Source of the DNA: Marsupella aquatica | Lineage: Eukaryota > Marchantiophyta | Direction: 5' to 3' | Length of the DNA: 64,000 nt | Assembly: GCA_973895155.1 (NCBI GenBank) | Contig: OZ316897.1 | Location: 20,956,001 to 21,020,000, forward strand | Shown here: piece by piece, positions 24,341 to 36,325 of the stretch | Position numbering within the stretch: position 1 is the first letter of the stretch | Layout of the letters: each line of letters starts with the position of its first letter | Made by a program: the position numbers and the translations under genes | Notes under the pieces: model-generated | Database searches by the model: none | Told to the model about the DNA's origin: nothing | What the model saw: the letters and a program-made list of their open reading frames with translations, nothing else

Positions 24341-24503
24341 CCCGGGGGGTGTTAACCCCTTTTCCCACTTCTTTTTGTGTCGGTCTTGTGAAGGAAACGT
24401 AAGGGAGATCCTTCCGACCGAGACCCTCTGGTACTCCAGGCAGCCTTGTTCGTCACTCTGTCCCTTTCCTTTGTATGTACTCTGTACCAGCCTGAATACC
24501 CAT

Positions 24504-24584
24504 CCTTGACCCAAAAGAGAGGTGACAACAAAATAGTACCTCCATTCCTTGACCCAAAAGAGAGGTGACAACAAAATAGTACCT
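24504..24584. repeat. 43 bp-period tandem duplication
   Basis: CCTTGACCCAAAAGAGAGGT and the following 18 bases occur identically at 24504 and 24547. Confidence 0.95.
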
Positions 24585-24623
24585 TGCAGAAACTGGATTC
24601 CAGGCTGTTTCCCTTCAGCTCTA

Positions 24624-25066
24624 CCCCTCTCTGTTTTTAGTCTCCACCCTCGTTTTAGTTATGCCCTTAGTTAGAGGAGCTGTTTCTCTGTCATCTCTTT
24701 CCTCTCTGTCATCTCTCCCCACCAGGTATTCTATGTTGCAAGCAAACAGGAGATTTTGATAGCTAAGAGATTTTGATAGCGAGACAATAATGGCCAAATA
24801 TCAGTTGCTTTTTGTTACCCATTACATTTTTTGTGTTTTTTTAAGGATTCCAGATTGCTAGCTAGCTTGCTAGCAAAAAAGGAGTCCCCAAAAGGGATGT
24901 TACCAACCAGGGAGTTGATAGCAAGGCAGTTGCATGTAGAAAAATAGGGGTCATGCAGGGATTTTTTTTGCTCATGCGAGTAAAATTTTTACTGTTTGCT
25001 CGCCCACTCTGTTTTTAGTCTCCACTTCACTTTTAGTTATGGCCTAGTTAGAGCAGTTGTTGCCCA
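24624..25066. repeat. Dispersed repeat pair, also at 4818-4870
   Basis: The motif CTCTGTTTTTAGTCTCCAC...TTTTAGTTATG..CTTAGTTAGAG occurs at about 24624-24690 and again at 25006-25066. A more diverged copy lies at 4818-4870. It may be part of a long terminal repeat or leader of an unidentified retroelement. Confidence 0.6.
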
Positions 25067-25805
25067 TTCATTTTCCCCTCTCTCTTTTCTTCTCTTTTGT
25101 ATTATAGTTAGAGTAATGGCCTAGAGGCTCCACTCTATAGGCCTTTAACAGAGCTTTCCATTGCTAATTACTAATAAGATTTAATAGAAAGATTCTAGTG
25201 GAATAGTTCAATGCCAGCGCATTGCACCAAAGGTTGCCAATGCGGAATATAAAATGGTGGGTCTAAGTAATAATTCACTATTAAAAGGTACACGTAGGGT
25301 GCCTATGGTATACACTGAAACTTCTAGACCATGACTCTAGGTCTGTTTTGCTCAGGCGTTCAGACTAGTATGAAATGAAGAAATGAATATGGTGGGCCTC
25401 TGAGATTGCAGGCGGGAAAGAAGGCGAAAACACATGCCCTGGTGTTCAGAGAGCGGTGGGGCAAAGCATGGGAAAGGCAAGGATGGGAAACAAGTGAGGG
25501 CCAGAGCCATGGTCCAGGTGCAAAAGAGTGATGGCTGCCGCAAGGTGGGGCAAGGCCCCAGGCTGGGAGGCGGGCAAGAGCTGATTTTTAGAGGCCCTCG
25601 AATACCTCCCAAAAACTGTTCCCTTACCAACCCTTCTCACAAACAAATCCCCCTCCCACCAGAAAAAAAATGAATCTCCGCTCCCCACTTCATCCAGGTT
25701 CTCCCAGCAAATAAAATTTCACTTGCTTTCCCCCTCCATGTCCTTCCCTCACTCACACGTTCCCCTCCCCCTCTTACATGTTCCGACAGCCCGGCATCCT
25801 CAATG

Positions 25806-26010
25806 GACTGACCAGAGAAGCAACCAAGTCAACACTAAAGAGCCCCGTGATTGCCTGACTTGATCCTTTGTTAATATGGTAATCCTTTCGTAGCTACTGT
25901 ATATGGCTGATCTGTAAGGCTGGCAGCTCAATCCACTATGCGTACAGGCTGAACAGCTTAGACGCACTGACCAGAGAAGCAATCCAGTCAACACTCAAGA
26001 CCCCCGATTC
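25806..26010. repeat. ~45 bp direct repeat, 158-160 bp apart
   Basis: CTGACCAGAGAAGCAAYCMAGTCAACACT occurs at about 25808 and 25967 with few differences, in the presumed 3' UTR of the unrecognised minus-strand gene. Confidence 0.8.
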
Positions 26011-26101
26011 CAGACTTGACATCCCAGATACGAAACTGCGAAGGTCCTGCAGCTGAGCCTGCTTAAATTTCACGTTCTTAAGAATCAAACCACCACACCA
26101 C

Positions 26102-28600
26102 TTAGTAAAGGTCTTCAGCCAGTAAAACCATCCGCTGTGCCATTTCCTCCAATTTCCGAACAGGAATCTTTCGTAACCATACAGGAAACTGATATTCAAA
26201 ACTTTTTAACTGTTCGTCTACCAGGTAATGGTAATGAGAGTAAGTGCAAATGAATCTTAAAATGCAGAGCCACAGTAATCATTGCACTGCGTGTAGTATT
26301 CCAAACATCGGCCCAACAGCTAGGATACAAGGAACTAAGATACGGATGGGATTGAGATACACAAATAGGGAAGGGAAAAACCCTAGACCCGAAACATAAA
26401 GCATACAGATCAATAACGGTATCAGATAGACCATCAGGCTTGTCATCTACGCAGGACTAGAGCTAAAGCTGATGGAGCCATGCACTACAAAAAAGGAATG
26501 TCTTTTCGTGACTGGCGATTTGACCAAACAACAGATTCGTTAGACAATATGATGTGTCAAACTGTGGGGGACAGCTGCTTACTATTACAGTGAGTGGCAC
26601 AACTGGTCAAAGAATTAGTTTGCACCGTATTTGCTTCCAGTGCAAACAATTACATCTCCAAAACCGACGCCTATATTTTATATATTAGTCACTGCTAGCA
26701 ATAAGATGACCTCGTGGTACAACATGTGCATGTGAATTACAGACGGACCATTATATATCGAACCAAATGATATAAGGGACATTCAATTCCTCAACCATAT
26801 GGCAAATGTTGCTAGGACTCCGACTCCAGCTGCGTTTTGGTGGACAAAATGTTGGGGTAGCCGAAGATTACACCTCATGTAGGGCACCCTAACATATATC
26901 TTACAGATATTTGGCCAGAAAACCTGTCGGGAAGAATGAATGCAAGAGCGTATCCTCAAAACTGCTGCTCCAAGACTTGACTTCCTCTCGGAACCTGCCC
27001 TATTTCTAGAATGATGACTGGAGCTTTGAGTCCTAAGAAAGCTTGGAAAGCAAGGACAAACTTCCGACAGAATCACCAACCTTATATTTACAAATGAAGA
27101 TTGACCTGAACCCCAGCAGTTGCACTTCCTTCACGTCATCTCCTCCCTGAGGAATTCAAGGACATGCCCATAATTGCAATATGTGGACTCTTGGCTCTTA
27201 AAAACGTTGTTAACACATACACTTACTCACGAGAATGTTCAGCAATTGGCAAGGATGTCCATCCATTTCTATATGCACGCTTGGATGGAAAGGAATGGAC
27301 ATACACCTCTGTTCACAAATCCCTTTCTTAGGAAGCCATCAGCCGAGCTATATCTTCTCTGAAAACACTGTCTCGTTGTTGGCGAGGTCCGGTCTGGAGC
27401 ACACGTAGAGATGGCAGGTATTCAGTTGTAAATGATCTCGTTGTAAATGATCTCGACGGAAAACCGGTGAGTGGGGTTGAATACAGACTTCCGGACTGCT
27501 GTCTCACTGGTTGCCACCACAAGCCAAAGGTAGTTAACGCAGGAAGGGGTCTCATCACAGGCCTTGTCCTGAGTTTCAATCCATTTGTGATCCGACTCCT
27601 TAACCCTGCCCCAATAGGTCCTCGCACATGGGTTGTTTGAGAGGAAAGGCCAGTATCCACAGAGTCCCCTAGTCGCACTGCTTTAGCTCGTTTAGACTGA
27701 CTGTTCTTATTATCGATCTTGGGTGGTGACGGTCTTCCTGGTCCAGATTGACTGCTGGGAGGACATGCCCCTCGAATATTGGCTTGGGGTCGAGCTCGGT
27801 CAAGCATTCTTAGTAACCAATTGCCAACACTTCGTCCAACAGAAATATCCCGGCGTTGAATCTCCTTGTGCACATTCAAAGCCACTGTAAATATGCTTTT
27901 TGTCCTCCTGCAGAACGAACGAGAAAAGAGATAAATGACATGGCCGGGTCACATAGCTGAAACACTGATGCACAGGGGGACCAGAAACCTTGTCGTCAAT
28001 TTAGGGTTCTAAAACCCTAAAACTCTTGATTGGTCAGATTTATCGACAGATGAGAAATGAAGCACCACCACTGGCATAGAAAGCACCGCGGACCCTCCAA
28101 AACCTTGTTGACAAGTATCGCTTTTTTTCTACGATCTCCAGCCTTTACACAGAACGAAAACTACTGTTTCTTAGCGATCTAGTAAAGAGAGGACACAGGA
28201 ATCCTTTCCGGAAATATGCACAAGCACAATGCAAGTTTAGTTCCATTGAAATGACTTATGTTTCAGTGTAGTCTCGGAGGATGCCAGATTCACCCACTTC
28301 ACGGAATTTCTAGAGGATGGAAAAATAAACCCATCAAGGAGTAAAACGAGAGGGGGGTGGAGACGAGTTAAAAGCCCGGAATCATTGGAAGGCACGACTA
28401 TATGACAACCATAAGACTGACATTGCGGCTTTCTATGAACTAAAGCTGATCCAACCCCCTGGTATACTCTCCCATTTTGCGACAAACACCCAGATGCATG
28501 GCGAGTAACATCCACAACCAACCGATCTACAGCTTTCCAAATGGGGAGATACAGCACTACCAGTAAGTGCTTTATCGAACATGCCACGAGTTCTCGTCAT
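26102..28600 (-). CDS. Unrecognised spliced gene (partial exon model)
   Basis: Function unknown. Three parts look like real exons. A first coding exon at 28600-28561 begins MTRTRGMFDKALT and ends at a GTAGTG donor. A central exon starts at 27907 after a strong polypyrimidine tract and CAG; its product includes VGRSVGNWLLRMLDRARPQ followed by a basic, Ser/Pro-rich stretch, and it stays open to a stop at 27328. A terminal exon at 26217-26102 encodes QFPVWLRKIPVRKLEEMAQ and ends at a TAA. The phases of the first and central exons do not match, so at least one exon is missing between them, and the path from about 27340 to 26217 is unresolved (27060-26920 is a candidate). A likely non-coding first exon ends near 28870 at a GTGAGC donor. 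No signal peptide or membrane segment is evident. Confidence 0.4.
28000..28022. promoter_or_regulatory. Inverted pair of telo-box motifs
   Basis: TTTAGGGTT at 28000-28008 faces AAAACCCTAAAA at 28011-28022. The telo-box (AAACCCTAA) is a known plant promoter and first-intron element of housekeeping genes. Here it lies inside an intron of the unrecognised minus-strand gene, or close to an alternative transcription start. Confidence 0.45.
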
Positions 28601-30352
28601 GCGTCCCGAGTTCAGTGAAGACAACTGACGGACAAAGAACCTAAAGCTGGCTCTCCATTTTCGCTTTTAAATTCACGATTAGGGCAAAGATCTTCACCTC
28701 AGCAGCTACATGAAGCTATCACAACAACATATAAGGCCACCAACAGCTGCGAAACTGTTGTCCGAGAGAATTAAAGACACTCCATGAATCCTTCTAACAG
28801 TTCCAATCGAGAAGCTTTTACAGTGCCCAAACGAAATCTAATCACATCAACAAAGGGGAAAGGCTCACCGTTCAGTGAAATCTCGGATTCTAGGGTACTT
28901 TGTTCCCAGAACCCGTCTCTGCGTCCGCAGAGCTAAGCGGTAGGTTCGCTTCAGGCCGAGCACGTAAGCAGTCACCAAAGTGAGCTCCCATAGCACCATA
29001 GCTCCGTTCCAATCCGCTTCTCGTCCTCGTCCTCCCCGATCCGACAGTTGCCTCGAAGAGTGTGGTACACGCTACGGCAATGTTCCTACTCTGGCGATCT
29101 CTCTGTCGATCTTTGCCCTGTTTGCCTGCCTGCCGTCTCTCCTGTCCTCCCCACTTACATAATCATCGAGCACGATCAAGAGATTGGGAAAATCGTCTTG
29201 AGGTCTACTCTCGTCTACGTTTCTGTCCAGGCCTGAGCTCCGATCCTGTCACCCGAATTATTGTCGACTAAAGTGGGACTTCGAACAAGTACCAGGCATT
29301 TTAGTTTTCCCCCAGGAGGGTTTTCGTTGGGTTCTCGTTTGCTGGGTTTGACTTCTTTCTTAGATGGGAGTCTGTCTGTCTGAATGGGCTCTTTGGTTTC
29401 ATGGGTTTTTCAATTTTGGTATTTTTGTGATTTTTACTCTTTGTATTTTTGAGGCATTCAATTTACATGGCTAGAGTGGAATATGTGAAACACCATAAAT
29501 GTAGTAAATGTAACACCTAAATTTATTTTCATCATACAAAACATAATAAGATATTGTATCAAAGATCACAAAATTTGTTTTTATCTTCTTTCATATTTTT
29601 AGCCAATTGCATAGCAGCCACTTCTTGCATGGCCTTTTAATTTCAATTTTCTATTTCAGAGATTCACTTTGTCTTGTCTATTAATCACTCAAGTTTTTAT
29701 GTATCATAATGTTCTAATTATGGGCATTTTGATAAATGTCTGAATACCCTCTAATCAGGACCAGTACATTATCCTATTCGTAAAATGCCTTTGTGGTTTT
29801 TCCATTTGTAAATTTCAAGGCATTGGTGGAGAAGAATGCACACTCAAGATTTGGATCAGCTTGCCTTTAAGGTACTAAAGTCCTGTTACCATAGCATTAT
29901 GGACAATAATAGTCTCTCAAGATTTGGAGCCTACTCTCATTTTGGGGGGCAACAAACAGGGTGTGCTTAAGGTATAAAGTGGAAATTGTAAGAGTTAAGT
30001 TAAAAAGGAGACATTTCTAAAATTTTATTTAACTCCTTATATGATGGGAAGTTATGAAGGAGACCTTTAAAACTACTAATGGCACCACTTCCAACTTTTT
30101 CCCAACTTGGCCGAGGGCACGGTAGATTTGCAGTGGTCCCAACCAATTTGACTCAATTGAAGGCACTTTGTAGCAGATTGAAGGTGATGAGATTAGAAGA
30201 ATTGTTCCGAGTCCTTGGGCTCTGGCCCATTCCAGTTTGATTTAAGATTTTATATCTGCTAAACAAATTGTTACACAAAGAGGATCAATTTGCGCTCAGC
30301 CTGTGAATTGGACAAAGGCTTTGATAGGGAGTGTTTCTTCAATTACTGTCTC

Positions 30353-30420
30353 CCGTGAGAGAATGTGTGATCAGAATGACAATGCCTCCGGTGAGAGAAT
30401 GTGTGATCCGAATGACAATT
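30353..30420. repeat. 37 bp-period tandem duplication
   Basis: GTGAGAGAATGTGTGATCMGAATGACAAT occurs twice head to tail. Confidence 0.9.
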
Positions 30421-30938
30421 TCTCTGCTATAGCTGATAAATACTTCACACCTGAAGAGAGGAGGCAGAAAGAATGATGGAAGATAAACCCTCCATCTTTA
30501 GAGATAAGCAACATTCTTTGGAACATTTTTATCCCGGTGTAAAAAGGAAACACGCTGGCTGGCCACAAGAGCTCTTTTGGTCCTAAGAGTGTCACATCTA
30601 CTATTTGGATGGTTTCCATTGTACTTGGTCCGGATTCACACTCCCACATTACTGGTCTGCTTGGGCAAGGTTTTGCCCTCCATTCATTCAACCCCACCCT
30701 CTCCTCTCTATTTCGTGAGTGCCCTCCTCTACCCCTCACCCCCTGATGCACACTGCTCTGGGTTGATGGGAAGTGTCAGATTCTTCAATGTGTGAATCTC
30801 TGAACCCTAGGATCTTCTGCAGTTAACCAAAGTTGTGCTACTTAACCCATAACAACCCCCCCCTCCCATAAAAAATTTAAAAATTTAAAAAATTTAAAAA
30901 CTTTGATGGCATGGAACTGATAAATTTAAAGCAGGTGG

Positions 30939-31002
30939 CAAATCAAGTGATATTTGACAAAAACAAGTGTCAAATGAAGTGATATTTGACAAAAACAAGT
31001 GG
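30939..31002. repeat. 32 bp tandem duplication
   Basis: Two 32 bp units with the core AAGTGATATTTGACAAAAAC differ at two positions. They lie about 660 bases upstream of the POLD2 start codon. Confidence 0.95.
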
Positions 31003-31040
31003 CAATCTTGTAAAACCCACTTATTTGATTAAATTCATAT

Positions 31041-31097
31041 GGCGGGAGATGACTGTCTTGTCCCTGTACAAAATAGTCCACAGCAATTCTTCCCGCG
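31041..31097. promoter_or_regulatory. Candidate E2F sites upstream of POLD2
   Basis: GGCGGGA at 31041-31047 and TTCCCGCG at 31090-31097 fit the E2F core. Replication genes, including polymerase delta subunits, are commonly E2F-controlled at S phase. The sites are 560-620 bases from the start codon, so relevance depends on where the transcript begins. Confidence 0.35.
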
Positions 31098-31660
31098 CAC
31101 ATCTTCCCTCAGAAAAACGAAATGGCCGTCTGAGTCCTGATGATGTTGCATAACTTTCACCTGACCAACCTCTGCGGCATCGAGCTTGTAGCTTCCCCAC
31201 ACTGGCATCCAATTGACGCGGAAGCATTTCCTCTCTTCTTTCGTGCAACAAATACTTCTCATCTCTGATCACTATTCGAAAACCTCTCTGGAACGATCAT
31301 CACCAGGTAACGATTGGACGCCCACAAAAGTTCTGACTCGGAATGCGTGCCGTAGTGCTTTGATTGGACCGCTCGCCTTTTTAGTTTCATGTTTGCTTTC
31401 GCTCATTTTGCTGTACCTGTTTTCTGTCGTTCGTTTGCGGATTTCAAATTCAATTTATGCACTCTTTGGTTCTATCCGTCTTTCTGTCGCGATAGATCTT
31501 TGGAAGCTAGAAAATCTTTCTTGCTTTGGCTCCACTTCCCATGCGATCTGTAGTCTCTCTCTCTCCCTCTCCCTCGCTCTGTCTTTATGTTGTTAATAAA
31601 ATTTTGAAGCATTGTCCTTCGTCTCTCGTAGACTTTGAAGTACACTCATAGATAGTTCAA

Positions 31661-34600
31661 ATGGAGGACATGGACATAGATGTGTCGGAGCTGCAGCAGA
31701 TTCCCAGGTTGGAAGCGGAGTACATCTCGCAGGTACGCAGACTTATAACAGGTTCCGCTGGGAAGAGTTATTTTGTTAGAGCTCGTGCTCTGTCTTTTCG
31801 TTTCGATCAGTTTCATTTTCCTCCATTTGCAACTGAGAGCAATTTGAGATTGATCCTGAGATAATACAGAATGCGCATCCAGTGAGCAGTTCGGATGGCC
31901 TTGTTGATATTTTATTTGGTATCTGCAAGCATTTATATTCTCCAGTAGGTCCGGCATCTGAGCACAGTGGTGAGTAAAGTAGTCGAACTTAGTGAACTCG
32001 GTTTAGTGCTCACATAGCATTTGTCGTCGTCATTTTTTGTGTTCACCGTGAAGAAGGCTCGTTTGCAGGATGATAGGTTTGAGCTCAAGAGGCAGAGGTA
32101 TCAAGGACAGCAGTACAGCCAGCTCTACGTCTTTCGCCTAAAACAAGCGAGACAATATCTGCTTCCTTTAGCTAAAATACGATGGCCCACGCTTCCAGGC
32201 ACAGCCCGTTCCTCCATCATTAATGATAGAAGCTATTTCCGTCCTTTCATGTGGATTGTCTTCAGTAGACGGCGAAGATGTCGTTTGAACCCTTTCAGTA
32301 AAAACTTCTCCTCGCTTTTCTCCAAAAATTTAATATGGAAAAGTCATTTTTGAGGATTTAGTGAGAAGTGTCTCACATTTTATGTTGCTTTCTGGCAGTC
32401 TGCATGCCAATTAGATCTGAAAAGGCCTCGTATCTACTGATTTGTGGTTTTCGAATCTTCTCCAGTATACAATATTCTTGCGCTGGAGGAAGGAAAAGGA
32501 TGTGTTGTGATTGGCACGTTGTACAAAGAGATGAGACTCAAGCCGAGCGTTCTCGATGAGTACTCCAAAGAGGTGTGGGTTTAGGGTTTATCAATCTCAT
32601 GTTCCCCTTTAGCAGCATCTTGTTTATCTCGTTCTATTTGGCCTACTATTCAGCCACTGATACTTGACTACATAAAATGTTTTTATGTCGTAAATTAAAA
32701 TTGAATTACATGCAACTGATTTGTTTGAAGTTGGTTCCACTGCGCAGCGAACGGTTGTTCCTCTTGTAACTCCTAATAGCTTCACTGATCCCAAAGACTA
32801 TCTCGTTATAGAAGATGAAGGCGGAAGGTCTATTCTGATTGGTGAAGGGTTCTCGCCTGCCTTTTATGTAACAGGTGAGTAGGTTATCGTCTGCATTGTA
32901 TTCTTGACGACATGATATGCCAACGAGACGGTGTCTTTTATAGTAGAGACGGGAGTTTCTTATTAGCAGACTTCAGATTTTGTGGTTTCGAAATGTGGGA
33001 TTTAAGTTGAGTCGTGCTCTCCTTGCTGTTTCTATTTTCTCAGGGGTTGTGGTGGCAGTTTGTGGTTATGTTCGTAAGGACGGGGAGTTCCACGTTAGCG
33101 AGATTCTTGAGCCTGGACTGGCACCTCAACCCCCTCTTCCAATTTCTGATGCACAGGGTAAGATGGCTGATGCTCCTTCTGAAGGGTTGGTACCCTATGC
33201 GTTTGAGTGAGCCTGAGAATAGAAACCTCGCAATCTGCAGTAGTTATTTCCAGGGGTGATGAAGGACCTAAGAAGTGAGGGTTTGTTCCAACTATCAATG
33301 AGGTGTGTACTTTCAATATAGCTAATGTATGACGCGGATGTGGACCTTCTAGCAAACAGGGGAGAGCAAATACGTTGCACTTGTTTCCGGATTGAGAGTG
33401 GGAGGGAGTGACACCAATCCTCTCCAAGTCCAACTCCTCGTGGATCATCTTACAGGGCATCTTGGTGGTGGGGAGGTAATTCATTCAAGCCACTTGTTAT
33501 CATCCTTTCGTTGATTGCGCTATCCCTTGTCCTCCTATGTCTCTGATCTGGTGAAGGATAACGTTCAACAGTCTTTGGTGAACTAGTCGGAGGCTTGCCG
33601 TGTTCTGTGAGTAAGAATCTTCGAGTCAGGCTTATAGCACAGTTGCCTAAAATTAATAATAGAAATGAAAGGATAGCTTTCGTTGGGCTTAAGTGCTAGT
33701 CAGATGAAAACCTAGGTGTTCAGAAACTTCCGTAATGTGAACTGGAAGAGACGAATGAAGCTTCTCTATGTTTTGACTTATTTTCTTTTTTCATGTGGCT
33801 TTGACATATCTGTTTCTGTAACAGGAGCAAAGGTTGAGTGCACAAGTAGTCCGCTGCATAATTGCTGGAGATTCCATCCAATTGCAAACTAGCCACCTAG
33901 CTGGCCAGGTGGTCACTCCTAAACTGCTGTCACGGTGTCCATGTTATGTTAATTCACAAAGTACTGTATATGTGTAACATTCTAGCGGTGTTCTAAATAA
34001 TAACACAATTGACCTGGATTTATACGGGTGTATTGTTTGCAGCCACTTTCTTCCAAGGATCAGCGCAAACTTAGTGAGCCAATGAGAGAGTTGGATATTG
34101 TCTTGACACAGGTAATAGTTCGTCAAAAATCAACGACGCGCATGTCATGTCAGAGGTCGGGGGCTCATCATGATCAAGTTATCATTTGGCCTGATAATTA
34201 TACAGTGCGATAAATACAGATGTGCTGCTGCCCGTGTGATGTCTGCATGTGTTTTGGAAGACTATTTTCTGATGACGTAATTATAATGGAAAAAATTCAC
34301 TCATCGATCTTCGACTCGGACATCCTCACTTTCTCTGACTTTATGCTTACAGCTAGCTGCAGCGATGCCGGTGGACATCATGCCTGGGGCCAATGATCCT
34401 GCCAACTACTCCTTACCCCAGCAGGTAATCAGAAGCTTTCAACCAGTTTTGTGCCACAATCCAAACGTGGTCTACTTGCGATACATATTTTGGTCTGAAG
34501 GGCTTACCAGACAAGAAGCTTTGTTTCGTAAACCATATATCTGTGGAACTTGAATAAGTTGCCGATGGATTAAAATGAAAACTGTGTTGTTGCAGCCTCT

Positions 34601-36325
34601 GCACAAATGCCTCTTCCCTGGGGCTACAACATACTCAACCTTTGTCACCGCAACAAATCCACATCAATTTGAGCTTGATGGTGTAATGTGATTTTCTAAC
34701 TACTCTACAGCTTCCCAATTGTAGAACTGCCTGGTTTAGGTAGTAAGTGACGTCCATAATGCTATCACCTGCCGAAGGTAGCCCACATTCGTTGCACATA
34801 TGTTACTTGCATTGTCCCTTAATTGGAGTTTTTACCTTTGACACCTCAATTCTGATATTTTGTCTGGATTATTCCCAGCACATTCTGCAGCTTTTAGTAC
34901 TTGAAATTAGTGAACCTTTTTGGGTCCTGAATCGTTGAGGCTCTTCGAATTCCCAGATGTACAAGCAACTGAAAATGTCATGGCAAAGGCTTCCTGGACT
35001 AAGTGCTCTGACATTTGTTTTAAGTTTATTTACTTTGCAGTTACCACATCAGTAAGAGCAATGTGGACTGGTGCCATGTTCTATGCAGGTTCCTAGGCAC
35101 ATCTGGACAAAATATTGATGACCTTGGCAAGTATTCAGAAGCTGAGGAAAGACTGGATTACTTGGAGCGGACCCTAAATTGGCGGCACATTGCACCAACA
35201 GCACCAGATACTCTAGGTACAATCATACGCAAAAACTGAAGCTGATGGAATGGTGTCTTTACCTCAATTTCGTCTTCTTATTGGTCTGTCCCATTACATG
35301 CAGTTGTTTAGCAATTCAGTTCAACTTTCGAAAATTATTTCTATGCAGCTGAACAGTTTCCTGGAAGTACTTAAGAAGAATATAACAAAGATTGAATCAC
35401 TTTCCTATTTGCGTTGCGTAGGATGCTATCCATTTCCTGATCGGGATCCTTTTATGGTCGAGCCAAGTTCTCCACACGTTTATTTCTGTGGCAATCAAGA
35501 CAAGTTTAGCACAAGGGTCTTGACAGGTACAGTCTTCATGTGAACAAGTAACAAAGCACATTGCAAGGCTCTTGACGAACCTTTACATGAAATGTATTCA
35601 GTGCAGTAGTACTGACAGAGACACTGAGTGTCTTCATGATCATATTGCGTAGTTTTGTTCATCTTGAGTTCTTATACTTGCTTCCTATTCTTTGCCGAGT
35701 TGTTTTGGTCAGAGAGACTCTCCTGTGTGGCCGCTAGAGACTCGCAGTAAATCTACTGGAAGGGAGGATTGATGCTGTTGTTTTACATTGCAGGTCCAAA
35801 GGGCCAAAGTGTTCGTCTAATCTGCTTACCCCGTTTTTCTGAGACTGGAATCGCCGTTCTTGTAAGACTTTCTCGCTTTGTACTATCCGATCTTTTCGAA
35901 AATGTTAGTCTCACAATTACATCAGCCTCCCTTTGTTCCAGCCAGGGTCTGGTAAACTCAGTCAATACCAATCATTGTATCTCAAACTAGTTCTTTAATG
36001 AATAAGTTTTAATAAGACTAATTTAGCAACAGATGTATGGTCTTGATGAACTATCCTCGCTAGATATTTGTCGCCCATCATATGCTTCCTGCCGTTTGAG
36101 AACGCCTGTCTGATGACCAATGAGACGGCTCTTACAGTCTTGGGTCTTGCTCTAAGGTTCGTGGTTACAATGATGAGTGTATGAACAGCAAAGAAGCAAG
36201 GAACGTATTTTATGCAAGTTAATTGTCTTACTACTGTGAGTGCGACTTGTGTTTGAGTGCAGGTAAATTTGAAGACCCTCAAGTGTCAATGTTTGACACT
36301 TTCCACCTCGTTGCTCGTACCTTAG
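31661..36325 (+). CDS. POLD2: DNA polymerase delta small (B) subunit, 14 exons
   Basis: Regulatory B subunit of DNA polymerase delta, which in the nucleus links the catalytic subunit to the other subunits for lagging-strand synthesis and repair. Exons: 31661-31732, 32069-32198, 32466-32572, 32748-32874, 33044-33157, 33360-33475, 33825-33908, 34043-34111, 34353-34424, 34596-34687, 35089-35216, 35422-35526, 35794-35861, 36263-36325. All phases join and the product is 448 aa, the usual family length. Conserved blocks: [13 protein letters not shown] (32-44), the OB-fold stretch [19 protein letters not shown] (152-170), and the inactive phosphodiesterase-like domain with MPGANDP (283-289), [12 protein letters not shown] (329-340), [11 protein letters not shown] (371-381) and [13 protein letters not shown]. 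Exon 2 appears to end at a GC donor (32199); a GT donor nine bases further on is in phase and would add three residues. The exon 10 donor (AT|GTGATT) is weak but is the only one that keeps the frame into exon 11. Confidence 0.95.

Larger units (their letters stand above)
23251..26101. other. Intergenic, with tandem and dispersed repeats
   Basis: Contains a ~77 bp duplication (24196-24340), a 43 bp-period duplication (24504-24584) and a dispersed motif shared with 4818-4870 (at 24624-24690 and 25006-25066). The lower end probably includes the 3' UTR of the minus-strand gene ending at 26102. Open frames in 23374-24298 run on both strands in several frames of a CA-rich stretch and are not convincing. 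Confidence 0.5.
28601..31020. other. Intergenic, no supported gene
   Basis: The left end (to about 28980) likely holds the 5' UTR and promoter of the minus-strand gene. The rest is AT-rich, with a 37 bp-period duplication at 30353-30420 and a 32 bp tandem duplication at 30939-31002. Confidence 0.45.
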
